Positions 1 to 12,399 of a stretch of DNA of 64,000 nucleotides are shown here, piece after piece. Origin of the DNA: Lumbricus terrestris (taxonomy: Eukaryota > Annelida > Clitellata > Crassiclitellata > Lumbricidae); NCBI GenBank assembly GCA_949752735.1, contig OX457039.1:47901218-47965217 (forward strand), written 5' to 3'. The translations under genes and the position numbers were made by a program. The first letter of the stretch is position 1. Each line of letters begins with the position of its first letter. The notes below the pieces were generated by a model. The model worked only from the letters and a program-made list of their open reading frames with translations. It was not told the DNA's origin and made no database searches.

Positions 1-526
1 GGATATAATGGGATGATTTTATGCATGGGGAGGGTCTACCCAAATCAAGACTGTTTTGGATCTAATTTACCTGACAGAGACTTCTATGATGTAAGTTTCT
101 AATTCTAACATAATTCGATATTGGTACAGGAGTCGGGTTTGATGTCTGGTAGGCCCTATATGGTGATATGATAATTCTTACCTGTTACCTTTATGTAGAT
201 CAATTCCAAATTCATGTTGATGTTCCGGAGGGTTTCTTTATGAAATATATCGCATGGTACAGATGAATGCTTGTTCGCTATATACTTAGAATGGATTTTC
301 CCTGCCTCCCAGACAATAATCGAAGCATAGAATCACTGCTCGAGTCTGGTGCCGCATCCTATTCCTCACTCCTGCCTAGCTTTGCTAGCATTGTAACCGT
401 ACTGTTAGTAGGGCTAACTCGCCACTAACTATCTCTTCATTCGACCAAACAAAGTCTGCTTTCCGTCCCCTTTACATTTTTGGTGGTAGAACCCCTGTCC
501 TGGAATGGCCTCTTCTTGACGTGAAG
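1..526. other. non-coding upstream DNA, nothing recognised
   Basis: AT-rich sequence with no supported exon, repeat unit or RNA gene. It runs up to the SINE-like copy that begins near 527. Confidence 0.4.
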
Positions 527-898
527 CATGGTGGCCAATTGGATAGAGGGGTCAGCCTGTTACGCGTAGAGTACGGGTTCGATTCTCGTCCGAGGTGGTT
601 TTCTGTGTAGGGACCTTGAGCAAGTCCTTCACTCACAATAAATGCTCTGCGATATAATTGCACCGTTGAGGCGTATGTGCACTTCTGAGTTTTGTAAGAA
701 GGGCAAAATCAAATTGCATTTTTATTATATTGTATTGACAATTCTCTTCATCTCTAGAACTCCTTCTCAGGCCCAGTCTTCTCTCATCTTAAGAGTTTTA
801 TTTGGCCATGCTAGGCTGGGAGCACCCCGAGTAGTCCCCTTGAAGAGGCACTATACAAATTCATTTAATGAATTACTGAATGAATGACTAAATGAATG
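527..898 (+). repeat. tRNA-derived SINE with LINE-type 3' tail (copy 1)
   Basis: The head has a tRNA-like B box (GGGTTCGATTC near 568), followed by the family body 'ACCTTGAGCAAGTCCTTCA'. The 3' part has 'GGGAGCACC', 'CTTGAAGAGGCACTATA' and a degenerate (AATG)n tail. The same order is seen at 34897-35112 and, inverted, at 38975-39175. This copy is longer because the middle carries about 100 bp of extra sequence. A pol III-transcribed SINE mobilised by a LINE is inferred from this layout. Because the downstream part is LINE-derived, it is not a tRNA gene. Confidence 0.6.
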
Positions 899-1624
899 TA
901 CAATTGTCTAGTAGTTGAATGTTTTTATATTAGTATCTAAACATATTGTGTAGCAAATTTAAAGTGCCTCATAAAAAGCACTGCCTACCCCAGATTATAA
1001 GCTATTAAAGTTTATTGAGAATATTATTAGGCCAAAAAAAATGTTGTGTTTCCGGTAACCCGACCGACCCTCTTTTATTGCCGCGACTCAAATAATTTTG
1101 TAAAATAATTTTATTTTAAAAAAGTTATAAAAAAAAATTTTATAAAAAAAATTTTTCATTTTTTTTTCAATTTTTTTATTAACATAATACAATGGCATTG
1201 CCTTCCATTTAAAGTTGGATCTTAGCACACAAAAAGTGTTTCCGGTAACTCGACCGTCTCACTTTTATTGCCACGACTCGGAAAATTTAATGGAATTTTT
1301 TTACAGTGGCATTGTCTTCCGTATATGAGATGTACATAGCATTCACTAAGCCAGGCGACGATCGTAAGCAGCCGTCTTTCAAGGTATATAATGGTCTGTT
1401 AATTAGAGCAATCAATAGTTTCCCACATAGTTTGACAAGGCAGGCGGTTATGGGGTGGATGGGGGGAGAGAGTAATAGATCTGGAAGGAAAGCTCTTGAG
1501 TGCTGTAATACGCTGAGCAAATTTCTGTCCAGGGTAACGGCCTCTGTTGTCATAGACCCTGGTCAAATCGGATCCATCCATCTCACGGTAGCTCGTTTTG
1601 CTCACTTTAACTTCCTAAGCTGAC

Positions 1625-1795
1625 TAGGCTCTCTTGTGATCACTGTGCCCTCCTTTGCTCTCTGCCTCTTTCTGCTCTCTTTTGCTCCGTGTGCTCTTGT
1701 GTTTATTGTGCCTTTTTGTGCTCAGAGTGCTCTCTTCTACTAACTCTGCTCTCTTCCGCTCACTGAGCAGTTATCTTTTATTTCGAGCACTCTTT
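1625..1795. repeat. degenerate 'TGCTCTCTT' pyrimidine-rich repeat
   Basis: A loosely repeated motif of TGCTCT, TTGCTC and GTGCTC runs through the interior of the Harbinger-like element. The repeats are imperfect and encode nothing. Confidence 0.45.
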
Positions 1796-1811
1796 GGTGA
1801 AGGATTTAACA

Positions 1812-2020
1812 TTCATTCATTCAAGTAGTTATATAGCACCTCTTCAAGGAAACTACTCAGAGGGGCTCCTGACTCCAGCATGGCCAAAAAGAACAGTTTT
1901 CAAGTGAATAGAATGTCTCATTTTATTTTATTGATCTCTCAATATCTATAGCACCTGTTCAAGCTAACTACTCAGAAGGGCTCCCAACTACAGTGTGGAC
2001 ACTGCATTAGAGTTTTACGC
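1812..2020 (-). repeat. two truncated SINE/LINE 3' tails, inverted
   Basis: Two successive fragments, at about 1812-1905 and 1930-2020, each read 'ATAGCACCT' then 'TTCAAG', 'ACTACTCAGA' and 'GGGCTCC'. This is the reverse complement of the tail shared by the SINE family and the LINE at 56 kb. Both lie inside the Harbinger-like element. The first is preceded by (ATTC)n, the expected tail in this orientation. Confidence 0.55.
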
Positions 2021-2499
2021 CTGCTTAACTACTTCCTGGCTGTCAGTCTTGAGAAACCTCTAGCCTTATCATTCTCACTTGAGCCACCTCTAACGTTGAC
2101 TAGGGAAAATAGATCTAGCGACCTCTAGGTGTAACTAGTAACTGGCTCGGCTAGTCTGGAACGACCCCTAGCAGTGATGTTCTGTTCGCACTCATCTTCC
2201 CCTTCCCTTCCCACTTTATCTTACCAGAAAAGATGTTAACAAAATGAAATTAATAGAACTGTTTTCTAGAGCAGTTTTAGGTGCAGACAGTCGAGGAAAT
2301 AGGCAATTTATACTTGCTTAAAACAAGTACTTTGCTGCAGTGTGTACCTTTTACACAAAAAAGAGTAGTGGGGTATAATTTTTCGGAAAAATCACTGTAT
2401 AAAAATATTTTACAAAATAAAAATATTTTTCGACCTACCTACCCAATTTTTTTTAGCTCTGTTACCGGAAACACAGCATTATTTTTTTTGGCCTTAAGA

Positions 2500-5400
2500 A
2501 TGACTGGACTCTGGAGCAAATCCAGTCACCGTGTAGTTGGCGAAAACATAAGGAAAGTCAGTAGCGTGGGATTTTTAATTTGATACTTAGAAGTTACAAG
2601 AACCATTAAAGGGATAAAATGCCCCATTAAAGGAATTAAAAGGACTAATAAGGGGAAGCAATAAAGAAGCCGCTAAGGGAGAGTAGAAAAGAGATTTATG
2701 GCATTAGGAGAGTGACCCTGCATTAATTTGAGGGTAATTTGTTTGGTCTTGATGTGCTTTGGGTCAACAGAAAAGGTTAGGCATGTGGGAGGCCGACCAT
2801 AAAATCAGAGTTACAGAGTCTTATTGGACTACAAGACGAATCATGATAATCTGATATGCTTAGCTGTGGCAATGATTTGCTCTATTTTATTGTAAGGTTA
2901 ATTGTTCAGCAGCAAGGCTGCGCTTTGATGGTTAGCCATTTAGAGAAAATAGTGGACTGTTGGCTTTATAATTAAGAGTAGAATTGGTTAGTATTTGATG
3001 AGGTTTTGAAAGTGCTAAGAATCAGTAACAGTAACGTTCACTTTGTTTGGCAGTATTAAGAGATGAAAATTTTCAGATAATAAGAGGACCATTAATTGGC
3101 CACATTAAAACACCAGCTGTCTGATTATAATGGAGTTTGGTCATTGAGTTCTTCCGTCAGCCATCCTTTTGCTGTGACCATGAAGCACCAGTACAAGTGT
3201 ATTTATATCACAATCATAGTTGTAATCTCGAGATGCGCATAGTACCCAAAAAGTGAAGTCATATAGACATAGCTTATTCACAGATAGATGCTCAGTGAAA
3301 CGAAAATGAATAGCCAGGCTAGATGAACATCAGTTCCAAGTTAAGATCCAGGGAGTCTAGCAGACATTCAATCAGCTGGCTATTAGTGGACAGCGTTATT
3401 AATAAAAGTGGTGGGTTTAGGTGGAGGAGGGGGGTAGGGAGAAGAGATGAAATCAATGACGAATTTGGGGAAACTGTACAATGGACTAAAGCCACTGCAT
3501 GATCTAAAAATGATCTTCAAGCACTGCATGGCGCATTTGTCATTTTCAGGTTTAATAAGAACCGTTGATAGAGAATATGCTAGTTAAAATATGCTCGGAT
3601 CAAGGATTAATCAACACCATGTTGAGAAAATCTTGACAGTGTATAGACCCACTGACGATATTCAAGACTATCATATTATACCTGTGACTGAATGAAGAAG
3701 TCTGTGATGCTGTATAAGATGTCTGATAAGCAATCTGCCCTATGATTCATGATTGGAATCAGGATTCATGATCTGATGAGATATTTTATATATGTATGTA
3801 TATTATCTAAATAATATATATATAATTATATATATTTATTTGTTATGCTATTTTATTTTTAGATTATGAATTTTCTTGCTTTTGCTTCTAATAAGTAAAG
3901 TCATATAATAAATAACTTAGAATACAAGTCAGAGGTATACAGCTTGCACTAAAATGAATATATGAATATAATTGGATCATTACTGGGAAACAACAACAAC
4001 AAATGAAATATACGAACCATAAATCTTACTCTAATGTTGTAATGAACAACACAGTGATCAGTTTTTGCTGATGGGGGGGTGGGGGGGCAGAGGGGGGGTT
4101 GTATCTAGTCGGTTGCATACGTATGGTATTTTGATGATACTTCTTTTTGTACAGGTTCTGTCTTAGGTGAATAAAACTTTGCTTTAAATAACAATTTCAA
4201 TCTCTGGATGACGACCAGTACTAAAATGCCCCAATGAATCATTGTATTTGGCATGCCGATGCCTTTCATTTCATATTTGTTTGGATGACTAATGGCTACG
4301 GAGGAACTTGCAATATAATAAGCATGGAAACATTTATTCATCGCAGAATTGGCTTGAAGATGTATCAGATCTCTCATTTCCAGCATAGGTACCTTTTGCC
4401 TTTACCAATGACACAAACTTGGCATCAAAAAGAAATAAACTTGCATTCATCAAATTGGTTTTTGGGATGGTGGATTTTATTGTCTCATTTACTGAAATCA
4501 TGAAACACGTAGCCGAGAGAAATGTTGGCTGCTGTGCAATTTCAGTGGCTGACTGATGAACAAATTGCCTGTTGCCATGAACTAAATGCATTGACTTTTA
4601 TTCCCACTAGCCGCAAGATTTTAACCTCAAATGCCTAGCAGCTGATGTCCTTTTGCAAACGAGACTAAGTGTTTGAACATCAAGCGACTAAATTGAGGAC
4701 GCAAGAAGAAACATTTAAAAAAGATTTGTTGAAGATTTCAAGTCACACAACAGGTCTACAGAATTATTTAAATTGTCCACTGTTCCAATTATGTTCCATT
4801 TTCAATGCAATGGCACATATTGAATTCAAGAATGGTCATAAACTTTTAAAAATTCTTTGTTGTTTTACCTTTTAACATTTTGCATACAGGATGCATGATG
4901 ACCTTGATGATTAGTTGCAGCTTCCTATGACTAAGACTGTTGATGAAAGTTGACTTGATATTAATCTATTATGCTGTCACCAACATTCAACAGTATAATA
5001 TGATATACTGAATGGCTGATGAAAATATAGTTTTTATTCTTTGAAAACCTGCTTCACAAATTTTTATATGTTATGAAGCATACAAAATCGTGGGTCATAA
5101 TTATTGTCTGGCTTATAATGAAACTGCACCATTTGTATTTACCCAACTGACTAAACAGATTCAGTCAGAGGTGATAATATAAATGCACGAAGAGGTAAGT
5201 CAACTGCTCCACTTTTTAAGTGGCAACAACTGCTAGATGTGATAAACAAGTTGAAAACAGGAAAACAACGTGCATGGAAAATGATGACTGATGAAAGAAA
5301 AAACATCCAGACAATACCCATTCTAAAGCAGATTAGTTTAGAAGTAACTGATAACGTTTTCTGTGAATTGTGTTCCAGGTTAATTTTCATATCCATTTTC

Positions 5401-7700
5401 CAGTGTTATTTTTTTAGACGTCTGCTCTATATCTATGTGTCCTCTAGCAACATCAGCTTTTACAGTCATTGGTATTGCACTGGCAATGAGATGAATATAG
5501 CAGTTTAGGAGAGCACTGATCACCTGACCTCATATGCCAAGACAACGAAAAATGAAGGCACTAGCAGGTCATGCAATTGGCTTGGGTTAAACTTATTTAA
5601 GAGAAAATGCTCTTTCTTCATCTCAAATGTTTTAATATTAGTGAAGATCTTGGTTTTTCCAAGGCCGGTTTGCTTAAATAACAAATAACATGTTTGCTTG
5701 CAGTCTATCACTTCCAACTTCTAAGCTCTCACTTCTTTTCTCGATCTTTTCTTCCAAGCTGTCGGTCTTTGATTCTTCTGTTCGTCTCTCCTAATGATTT
5801 ATCTTCCGCTTTCTTGTGTCATAATCACTTGGGTTGTTTAATGTTTATCTACTCAAAGCTATGCTTCTATTGCCAGGAACATCGACTACTTGAATTTCTG
5901 CTACATTGTTGTTAGGAAGCATAATGTGCAGGTGAATTAATGGTGAATTTGGCTAAACTAATATTTTAAATGTCAATGTAATGAAGATTTGTGACAAGTT
6001 TAACATTTTTAGGCTAGAACTGTAGCCTATCTGATCAATAAAGTCTACTAGAGGTAAGAAGAAAGCATGAAAGGAACTCTGAGTTATTGAAGGTCAGGCT
6101 TCATTATGCACATTTAATAAGCTGCTCTATGAGATTGCACTGATGTGTGTTTGTTATTCATGAATCTTAAATTTGAAACTTGAGAGCCAAGTAGCATAAC
6201 TAATCTAAGGAACTGAGTGGCGTATGCTTACTGGTCTTGTACTACAACTGCAACGGTTTGACCCCAGCCTTATCCACTTGAGCTACGTGCTATTTCAGCC
6301 TTGAGGAGAAAGAAAGGTGGGTTATATTCCATGATGATCCTCAGGCTGAGGCTGAAGACCTAGGAGTTTGGGATTGCAAAATTCCTTCTGGCAACAGATC
6401 TGCTGGTCTAGTTTGCTGTGGAGAGCCAGTCAAGTTGTAAAATCGGGCAGAAATGATTCCATCTGATAATAGTACTGCAACGTTAGTTCGTACCAGCCTA
6501 ACTTGTTTTCGCCTCAACCCAGCTCTTAAGTACCTGTTCGTGACTAGCACAGCTGTTTCTAATAAGAATTTAGCAAGGTGGTTTTGAAAGCCAGGTTGAT
6601 ATTGAGTTGGGCTTTTGCAGTTTGCATCCGGTTGTTCCAAAGCAGAGCCTGCAGAAAATTTTCCTCACCAATCATCCATATCTGATCTTGGCCTCAGTGC
6701 TGCAACCAATTTGATGCTGGCATTTACCCTGTGAGTGATAGTTCCCTTTTCTAAGAAAATGCTTCATGCTAGGCTGGTTCGGATTTCCTTCAAACAGGAG
6801 CACGCCCAGACCCCACATAAATAAATTAGACAACAGGTTACTAAACACTGTGGAGCTCTACATCAACATGTCTGTTAATGTAATTATGAAGCTAATGTGA
6901 TTGGAGTATACATGTATGTGGTTGGGATGAGAGATTGCTGAAGAAGCAGTGCTCTTTATCTCTCTGTGTCAGGTTTTTATCCTATTATATAATATTCATT
7001 TAGCCTATATCAAAGCTTGTAACATGTAATGGGAGGTTGAACATGTTATGAATCATATTACTTAAATAATTACTTTTCCATTACGGTACCTTACAACCTG
7101 TTTCAGAGTAGACTGCTGATAGATAATACTAAATTACTTTACTTTATGAATTAACTTTATGAATATTTTGATACAAGACACGGATATCTATTACCAGAAA
7201 TTTATGCCTTTTTTAAAAACTTTAGTATCAGTTGCTAGAGACTAATAAGAGCGTAAAACATTGCATCATGTACTACTCCTACTTAGAAGTTGTACTTAAT
7301 AATTGATTTTACAGTAAAATAGGTCTGTATCTAGTATTCTTCGATGACTGAACAAGCAAGAAATCTTTAAAAACATTTATGCTTAATAGGAAACATTTAT
7401 ACTTAAATAAAACCTTTCACAACAGTTTTATGGGTGATGCAAATTTGGGCCATTTGCACCATATTTTCACTTTCTATGGTGCTTATTGTTTGCCTGAGTT
7501 ACAATTGCTGGTGATTAGAAGCGTTTTTTATTACTAGTTTAGTTAGTCATCTTTATGATTCAAATGGCTGGTTAATTAATACCCAGACTGAAAACTATTA
7601 CACAGATATGATTAAAGGTGGTCTAGTACGGTAACTGAAGACGTCTATTGCAATGTAATTCTAAACAAGCAAGTGCATGTGATGATGAATATAATTATGG
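2500..7700. other. gene-free AT-rich DNA
   Basis: No exon-like or repeat-family sequence was recognised. Small landmarks are a TA-rich tract at about 3785-3838 and a G-rich run at about 4072-4098. The open frames here are short, overlap on both strands and resemble no protein family I know, so none is called. Confidence 0.4.
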
Positions 7701-7714
7701 ACGAATTGCAAATC

Positions 7715-7895
7715 ATTCTGTCTGGCTTGTGAGAGTCGACTGGCATGCTTGACTTTGAAATGAGAAGTTGTGGGTACAATCCCAGCTTTGGCAGAAAGAA
7801 ACTTTCGTATGATTTCTGCTCCATTTGTGCCCCTAGCAAACTCGGTCATAAAATGGAGACATTGGCTTTACACTGTTAGTGATAAGAGGCAGAAA
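7715..7895 (+). repeat. SINE-like element, second family (copy 1)
   Basis: Contains a B-box-like 'GTTGTGGGTACAATCCC' (7767-7783), followed by 'GATTTCTGCTCCATTTG' and 'TTACACTGTTAGTG'. A second copy with the same order is at about 61885-62115, where 'GATTTCTGCCCCATTTG' is retained. The tRNA-derived origin is inferred from the B box. Confidence 0.45.
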
Positions 7896-8526
7896 ATCAG
7901 ACATCAGATGCATAGGTAAAGAAAAAAAATGTGTCTAGCACTTCAATATAAATGGTGTCTCTCGAGTTTTGCTTAAGGGCCTGCTCTCCATATCTTTCAT
8001 CTGTAGCACTTTTAAAGTTTTTATATAAAGGTCTTCTGGGAAAACTGGCAAGGTCCAGAGATGGAGCCTGGGAACGACAGACGGCTTGTACTATTTAGAA
8101 GACGAGATCTATGAAAAAATACGATATCGATTGGAGGCTTAATACAGAGATGGATTCTGATGGAAGATTTAATTCACAAGATGGATGAGTTGTATATGGG
8201 AAGTGGATAATGCAGAAACTCTTTGCGACAGTCAATAGAAAAGATTAAGCACATCAATTTGATAAGTGCAGCGGCCATGGCAGAAATTTGACAAGGTATA
8301 ACTGAACTAATTATATTAAGAACTGATCATAATATTTCTTGTGCTGTTATTGAGCTGCCTTTGTTCATTTCTTGGTTGGTTGTACTGACTATTCTGCTTC
8401 TCCGTGCTACCTGTTATCCATGAAGAACTAGTGGCATTTATATTTGAGAAAATAGATGATCGATTTGAACCAGGAGGTGAATCTATATCTTGGAATGTTC
8501 ATTTTAGAAAATGTGAAACCTCAACT

Positions 8527-8580
<54 letters not shown>
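8527..8580. repeat. (GT)n microsatellite, left half
   Basis: About 26 GT units directly abut the left end of the hAT element at 8581. The repeat resumes at 9449, so a single tract of roughly 120 bp was probably split by the insertion. Confidence 0.9.
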
Positions 8581-8583
<3 letters not shown>

Positions 8584-9444
8584 GGCCGTCTTATCCAGTA
8601 GGCACAGTAGGCACTGTGCCTAGGGCCTACGAACTTACCAGGGGCCTACGAAATCCTGAAAAAATATATTAAAAAATAAATGCAGTGATTGGTCAATGAA
8701 CGGAAAAACAAACAGAAAACGAAAACTTGAAAATTTAATATTAACGGGCTAACTTTTTAAGGCTAGAGTTAGCTAATGAAACAGTAACATTGGCTAAGCT
8801 ATAATTTTTTTATTATGTTAACTTTGCGGCTCTTTGCATTCGCAAAATCGCTTATAACGTCTTCAAAATGTCATTTCTCGCATTAAGTCGCTTTCAATTG
8901 AAAGTAATGCAAGGGAGGATAATCTTGCCTGTCCCATCGTTGACCGAAGGTAATTTTTGATAATTTTCAGTTTCGAAAAAGAACGTTCACCTTCACAACT
9001 TGTTCCAAAAATAGAAGGATAAATCCGAAAAGCAAAAACTGGAGACCAGCTTGTCAGCCATTTGTGACATAATCATTTCAGCTACAGATTTATTGTCTGC
9101 AAAGATTTCGAGAAAACAAAAGAAATTCGTCAATAAATGCATCTTCTAGATCACATAGATATATCTAAATTAATGCCTTTGCTCTAATCACTATTTCTCC
9201 AGTAGATTAAATAATAATGTTGATAAAGTTCTGTCAAGGAGAAAATTGAATCTTTCTTGTAGGCTAGACTAAGTGTTGCATAAGCTGCTAGCCGCTTTCA
9301 ATCTCAGTTAGGCCTATAAGTATGTCTATGATCACGTAGAAAGTCTGGGTGCGGAATTAATCTAGACCTATTCGTAGGCCATAGGGGCCTACGAATAGAT
9401 TAATATGCAAAAGTGCCTAGGGCCTACAATGACCATAAGACGGC

Positions 9445-9448
<4 letters not shown>
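8581..9448 (-). mobile_element. hAT transposon remnant inserted in a (GT)n tract
   Basis: 868 bp with perfect 13-bp inverted ends: CAGGGCCGTCTTA on the left and its complement on the right. It sits inside a GT repeat, so an 8-bp target duplication would read GTGTGTGT on both sides and cannot be shown independently. The CAGGG start and the transposase remnant at 8863-9072 (minus strand) support hAT. Subterminal 'GGGCCTACGAA' motifs occur near both ends in inverted orientation and may be transposase-binding repeats. Most of the transposase gene is missing. Confidence 0.85.
8863..9072 (-). pseudogene. hAT transposase C-terminal remnant
   Basis: A 69-codon open frame on the minus strand with no usable start. 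It contains 'CEGERSFSKLKIIKN', then 'YLRSTMGQARLSSLALLSIE', and ends at a TGA soon after. This is the characteristic C-terminal dimerisation block of hAT transposases (the ERSFS..K..K..LRS.M...RL..L..LSIE pattern). The RNase H-fold catalytic part and the zinc finger are absent, so it is a dead fragment of the enzyme that once moved the enclosing element. Assignment rests on recognising the block; a protein search would test it directly. Confidence 0.85.

Positions 9449-9517
<69 letters not shown>
9449..9517. repeat. (GT)n microsatellite, right half
   Basis: About 34 uninterrupted GT units begin immediately at the right end of the hAT element. Confidence 0.9.
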
Positions 9518-9522
<5 letters not shown>

Positions 9523-10039
9523 GGAGTGTAATAAATTATCTTAAAACTTTTTATGGGTTTCATGGGGATGAAAGATGGCAAGATTAGAGATTAATAAATG
9601 TATAGCTAATTAATTACTTAATCAATTAATTTACTCATTCATTCATTAATTCACTGTAAGAATTTACAGTATCTCTTCAGAGGTGCTTTAAGGATGCATT
9701 GCTTTCCCAATCGCTTTTAGTACAAGTCTCTCAATAAAAGGTTAAATCAATCAGATGTTATTAAGGTATTCAAGAGGATATGTTGAATATTAATTGACTA
9801 CAATTGAAACTGATAACTCATTTGTTTTGTGGTTTTTGCCGTGGTGTAATAAGCAAGTAATGGATGCAGAAATTAAATTGTTGGTGCTGCAGTAGTTTTT
9901 AATTGAGCAATTACGGTAATGATTCTTGGTCTATAACCTGCCTGTCAGTCTGTCGCAAATTTTCATTGCTCTGAATTTGTCATTTGTGGTAATAACTTTT
10001 CTTTAGATTGTGTGTTCTTTAGCTAGGGAACACAAACAC

Positions 10040-10175
10040 TGCATACACCTTTTACAAGCATCTGAAAACTGTTATTTATGGCCAGAGTTGGGCTTGGAGT
10101 GCCGATATGAGTAGGTGTCTGGGAGGAGTGTTAAGCAAGTCCTCTGAAAAAATGAATGAATGAATAAAGTAAGTT
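10040..10175 (+). repeat. truncated LINE 3' end / SINE tail
   Basis: Contains 'ACAAGCATCTGAAAACTG', a GGAGTGCC-type segment and an (AATG)n-type tail. The first part can be read as the C-terminal 'KHLKT' codons seen in LINE ends of this family. It is followed by short (AATG)n and 'AAGTTTATTCCTTTCC' repeats up to about 10320. Confidence 0.45.
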
Positions 10176-10866
10176 TATTCCTTTCCATGTTTACAATGGC
10201 AAGGAACCTTTAAAAAGGTTCCATAGATCCTTGGCATGTCCAGGCGCATCTAAGACGTCCAAAGCCCAGCTAATGAATAAATGAATGAGTGAAGAAAACA
10301 AGTTTATTCCTTTCCATGTCTCCTCTTGTCATGTCTGTCAGACTAACAACTGCTTGGGTTACAAGTATTGTGTGCCTGTATCGGCTGCTTTCAGTGGAAT
10401 GAAAAGGTTTGCCTATATAATTTCGTAAATCCGTCATTCTTGTCAAAATGAGATGTAATAGAAGACACTTAGTACATTACCTTTGGTGTCTCTATACTAT
10501 TATATGACCTTTAAAGAAGTAATCCATCCAGGAGTATCTAAGAAGCTGTCCAATGCCCATTCACTGTATACGAACCATTGTACTAATTTGCATTGCTTGG
10601 TTACCTAACTGTTAAATTGATCAATTCTTCTAGTAAGGTTTAATTTATACGAGCAGTTTTTTTTAGAACTTACCAGAACGAAATCGGCTCAGATTGTTTA
10701 ATGTCATTCGAAAAAAAGGCTCACGAAGTTCAGAGGCTGTGTAGACTGCTATTTGCCAAAGAGAGAGTGATGAAACGAGATTTGAGTCTCGGTAGCAATC
10801 TTTTGGGTTAAGTGCATCTTTTCTCTGACTGTCAGTCTCTCAGTGCCTGTCTTATTCCTATCATGT

Positions 10867-11103
10867 ATGGTACCCAGTAATTGTAATTTTACAATAAAAT
10901 AACTTCTATTGAGCCATTTGGAACCGTATGGTAGGGCCTACCCGGTAATTGTAATTTCACAATAAAATAACTTCTATTGAGCCATTTGGAACCGTATGGT
11001 ACCCGGTAATTATAATTTCACAATAAAATAACTTCTATTGAGCCATTTGGAACCGTATGGTACCCGGTAATTATAATTTTACAATAAAATAACTTCTATT
11101 GAG
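10867..11103. repeat. tandem array, about 61-66 bp unit, four copies
   Basis: The motif 'ACAATAAAATAACTTCTATT' is repeated four times, separated by 'GAGCCATTTGGAACCGTATG' and a GGTACCCGG-like stretch. The copies differ at only a few positions, so the array is recent or homogenised. Confidence 0.85.
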
Positions 11104-11688
11104 CAAGTTTCTTATGCACAAGGAATCACAAGGAATCAATCGACTGTGCATTAACGGAAAGCTGCAATGAGGACAATATAAAGAAAATTAGTTTGCCAAG
11201 AAAGACAGATAGGCATATTGAAAAGTTCAGTCACAATTTGTGAGTGAACTGGCAAAAATGAGTGGACAAAACAGACAGGTACAGAGAGTGAGCTCCTAAA
11301 TCTAGGTCCAGCAATTGAACAAGGTCATACATGAAAGACGCTGCTAGTGTTAGATATGATCAGACATAGATGTAAATCAGTTTGAAAATGGTAAGTGTGG
11401 AAATAAGGATACTGATAATTTAAGTGTAGTGGTTGGTTGTTCAGGGTTAAGTGTTTAATAAGCGATTAGCCCGTTTGAAACAAATCAGATGATAAGAGGA
11501 CGCCAATGCAAATATTTAAGCACAGAGGTTACTGGCTGTGTTCGTATTTTGATATATTAGCTATGGCTGTTGGCTTGTCATCTGTCCATGTTTGTCAGAG
11601 GTCTGTTCCGAATTTAGTCTGCTACTGAAAACGAAGTGTATTCCTGCTTAGAGCACTAATTCTAGTGCACGTTCACTGTCGTTCAGCT

Positions 11689-11944
11689 GAAATTTTATTA
11701 ATGCACATTCTAATATGAAGTTACTTGAAATTGTATTCGTGCACATTCAAATGTTAAGTTGCTGGAAATTTTATTAGTACACTTTCTAACACTAAGTTGC
11801 TTGAAATTTTATTAGTGCACATTCTAATACTAAGTTGTTTGACATTTTATTAATGCACGTTCTAATATTAAATTGCTTGAAATTTTATTAGTGCACATTC
11901 TAACACTAAGTTGCTTGTAATTTTATTTAGTGCATGTTCTAATA
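11689..11944. repeat. 38-bp minisatellite, nearly seven copies
   Basis: The unit starts 'GAAATTTTATTAGTGCACAT' and continues 'TCTAATACTAAGTTGCTT'. Copies diverge by a few substitutions each. The array ends directly against the GC-rich patch that starts near 11965. Confidence 0.9.
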
Positions 11945-11964
11945 AGGCCTACTGAATTGCTGTT

Positions 11965-12225
11965 CAGCAGTTGCCCTTGTCCAATGGACACAGGTGAGCA
12001 CGTGCAGTTGATTTGCCTGCACTGCACCGGGGCCTCGCTGGGCCGAAGCTCAGGGTCCTTCTATAAGCCGTTGCTGGCGGAGATCTATAGACGTTGTCAT
12101 TCTGGCCTTCTTTTCCCCGGCTGGTGGCCTTCGCTTGCGAAGGTCGTCATTGTGCTGAGATCCAGGCCTCGAGAAGACGTCGCTCGACGGCCGATAAAAA
12201 CAGATGACTACATAATTAATATTCC
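11965..12225 (+). promoter_or_regulatory. isolated CpG-rich patch, possible upstream promoter or exon
   Basis: About 260 bp of CpG-rich DNA stand out from AT-rich surroundings. It contains an ATG at 11984 followed ten bases later by a strong donor-like CAG|GTGAGC (GT at 11994), and an E-box CACGTG. The open frame across the patch has no recognisable domain. It may belong to the same promoter region as the CpG-rich stretch that follows. Function is inferred from composition only. Confidence 0.3.
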
Positions 12226-12399
12226 TTAGTACAGACTGCACTGTGATATGCATTTCCTTACAGCATCCTGTTGACGACACGGAACCATATCTAGCACAGA
12301 TTATATATAGTAGCCTAGCAGCCCTAGCTACGTCTTGTGAGTTGTGAATATGAACCAGTGAAAAACTTCGTTGTTATATTATGCGAGATGTTTTGATTT

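Larger units (their letters stand above)
1030..2493. mobile_element. PIF/Harbinger-like TIR element, longer copy
   Basis: Both ends carry inverted repeats containing 'GGCCAAAAAAAA' and, further in, 'GTGTTTCCGGTAAC'. They are flanked by TTA on both sides (1027-1029 and 2494-2496). A 3-bp TTA duplication is typical of PIF/Harbinger. No transposase ORF is visible, so the element is non-autonomous. A second copy of the left terminal module (GTGTTTCCGGTAACTCGACC) lies inside at about 1239. The interior at 1300-2050 is unrelated to the shorter copy at 21783-22565; it includes a degenerate CTCT-rich stretch and two SINE tails, so it probably received later insertions. The class rests on target-site length and end sequence only. 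Confidence 0.65.

Noticed and set aside
6341..6640. 99-codon minus-strand open frame
   Set aside because: No family resemblance, no Kozak or splice support. Possibly part of an unrecognised repeat.
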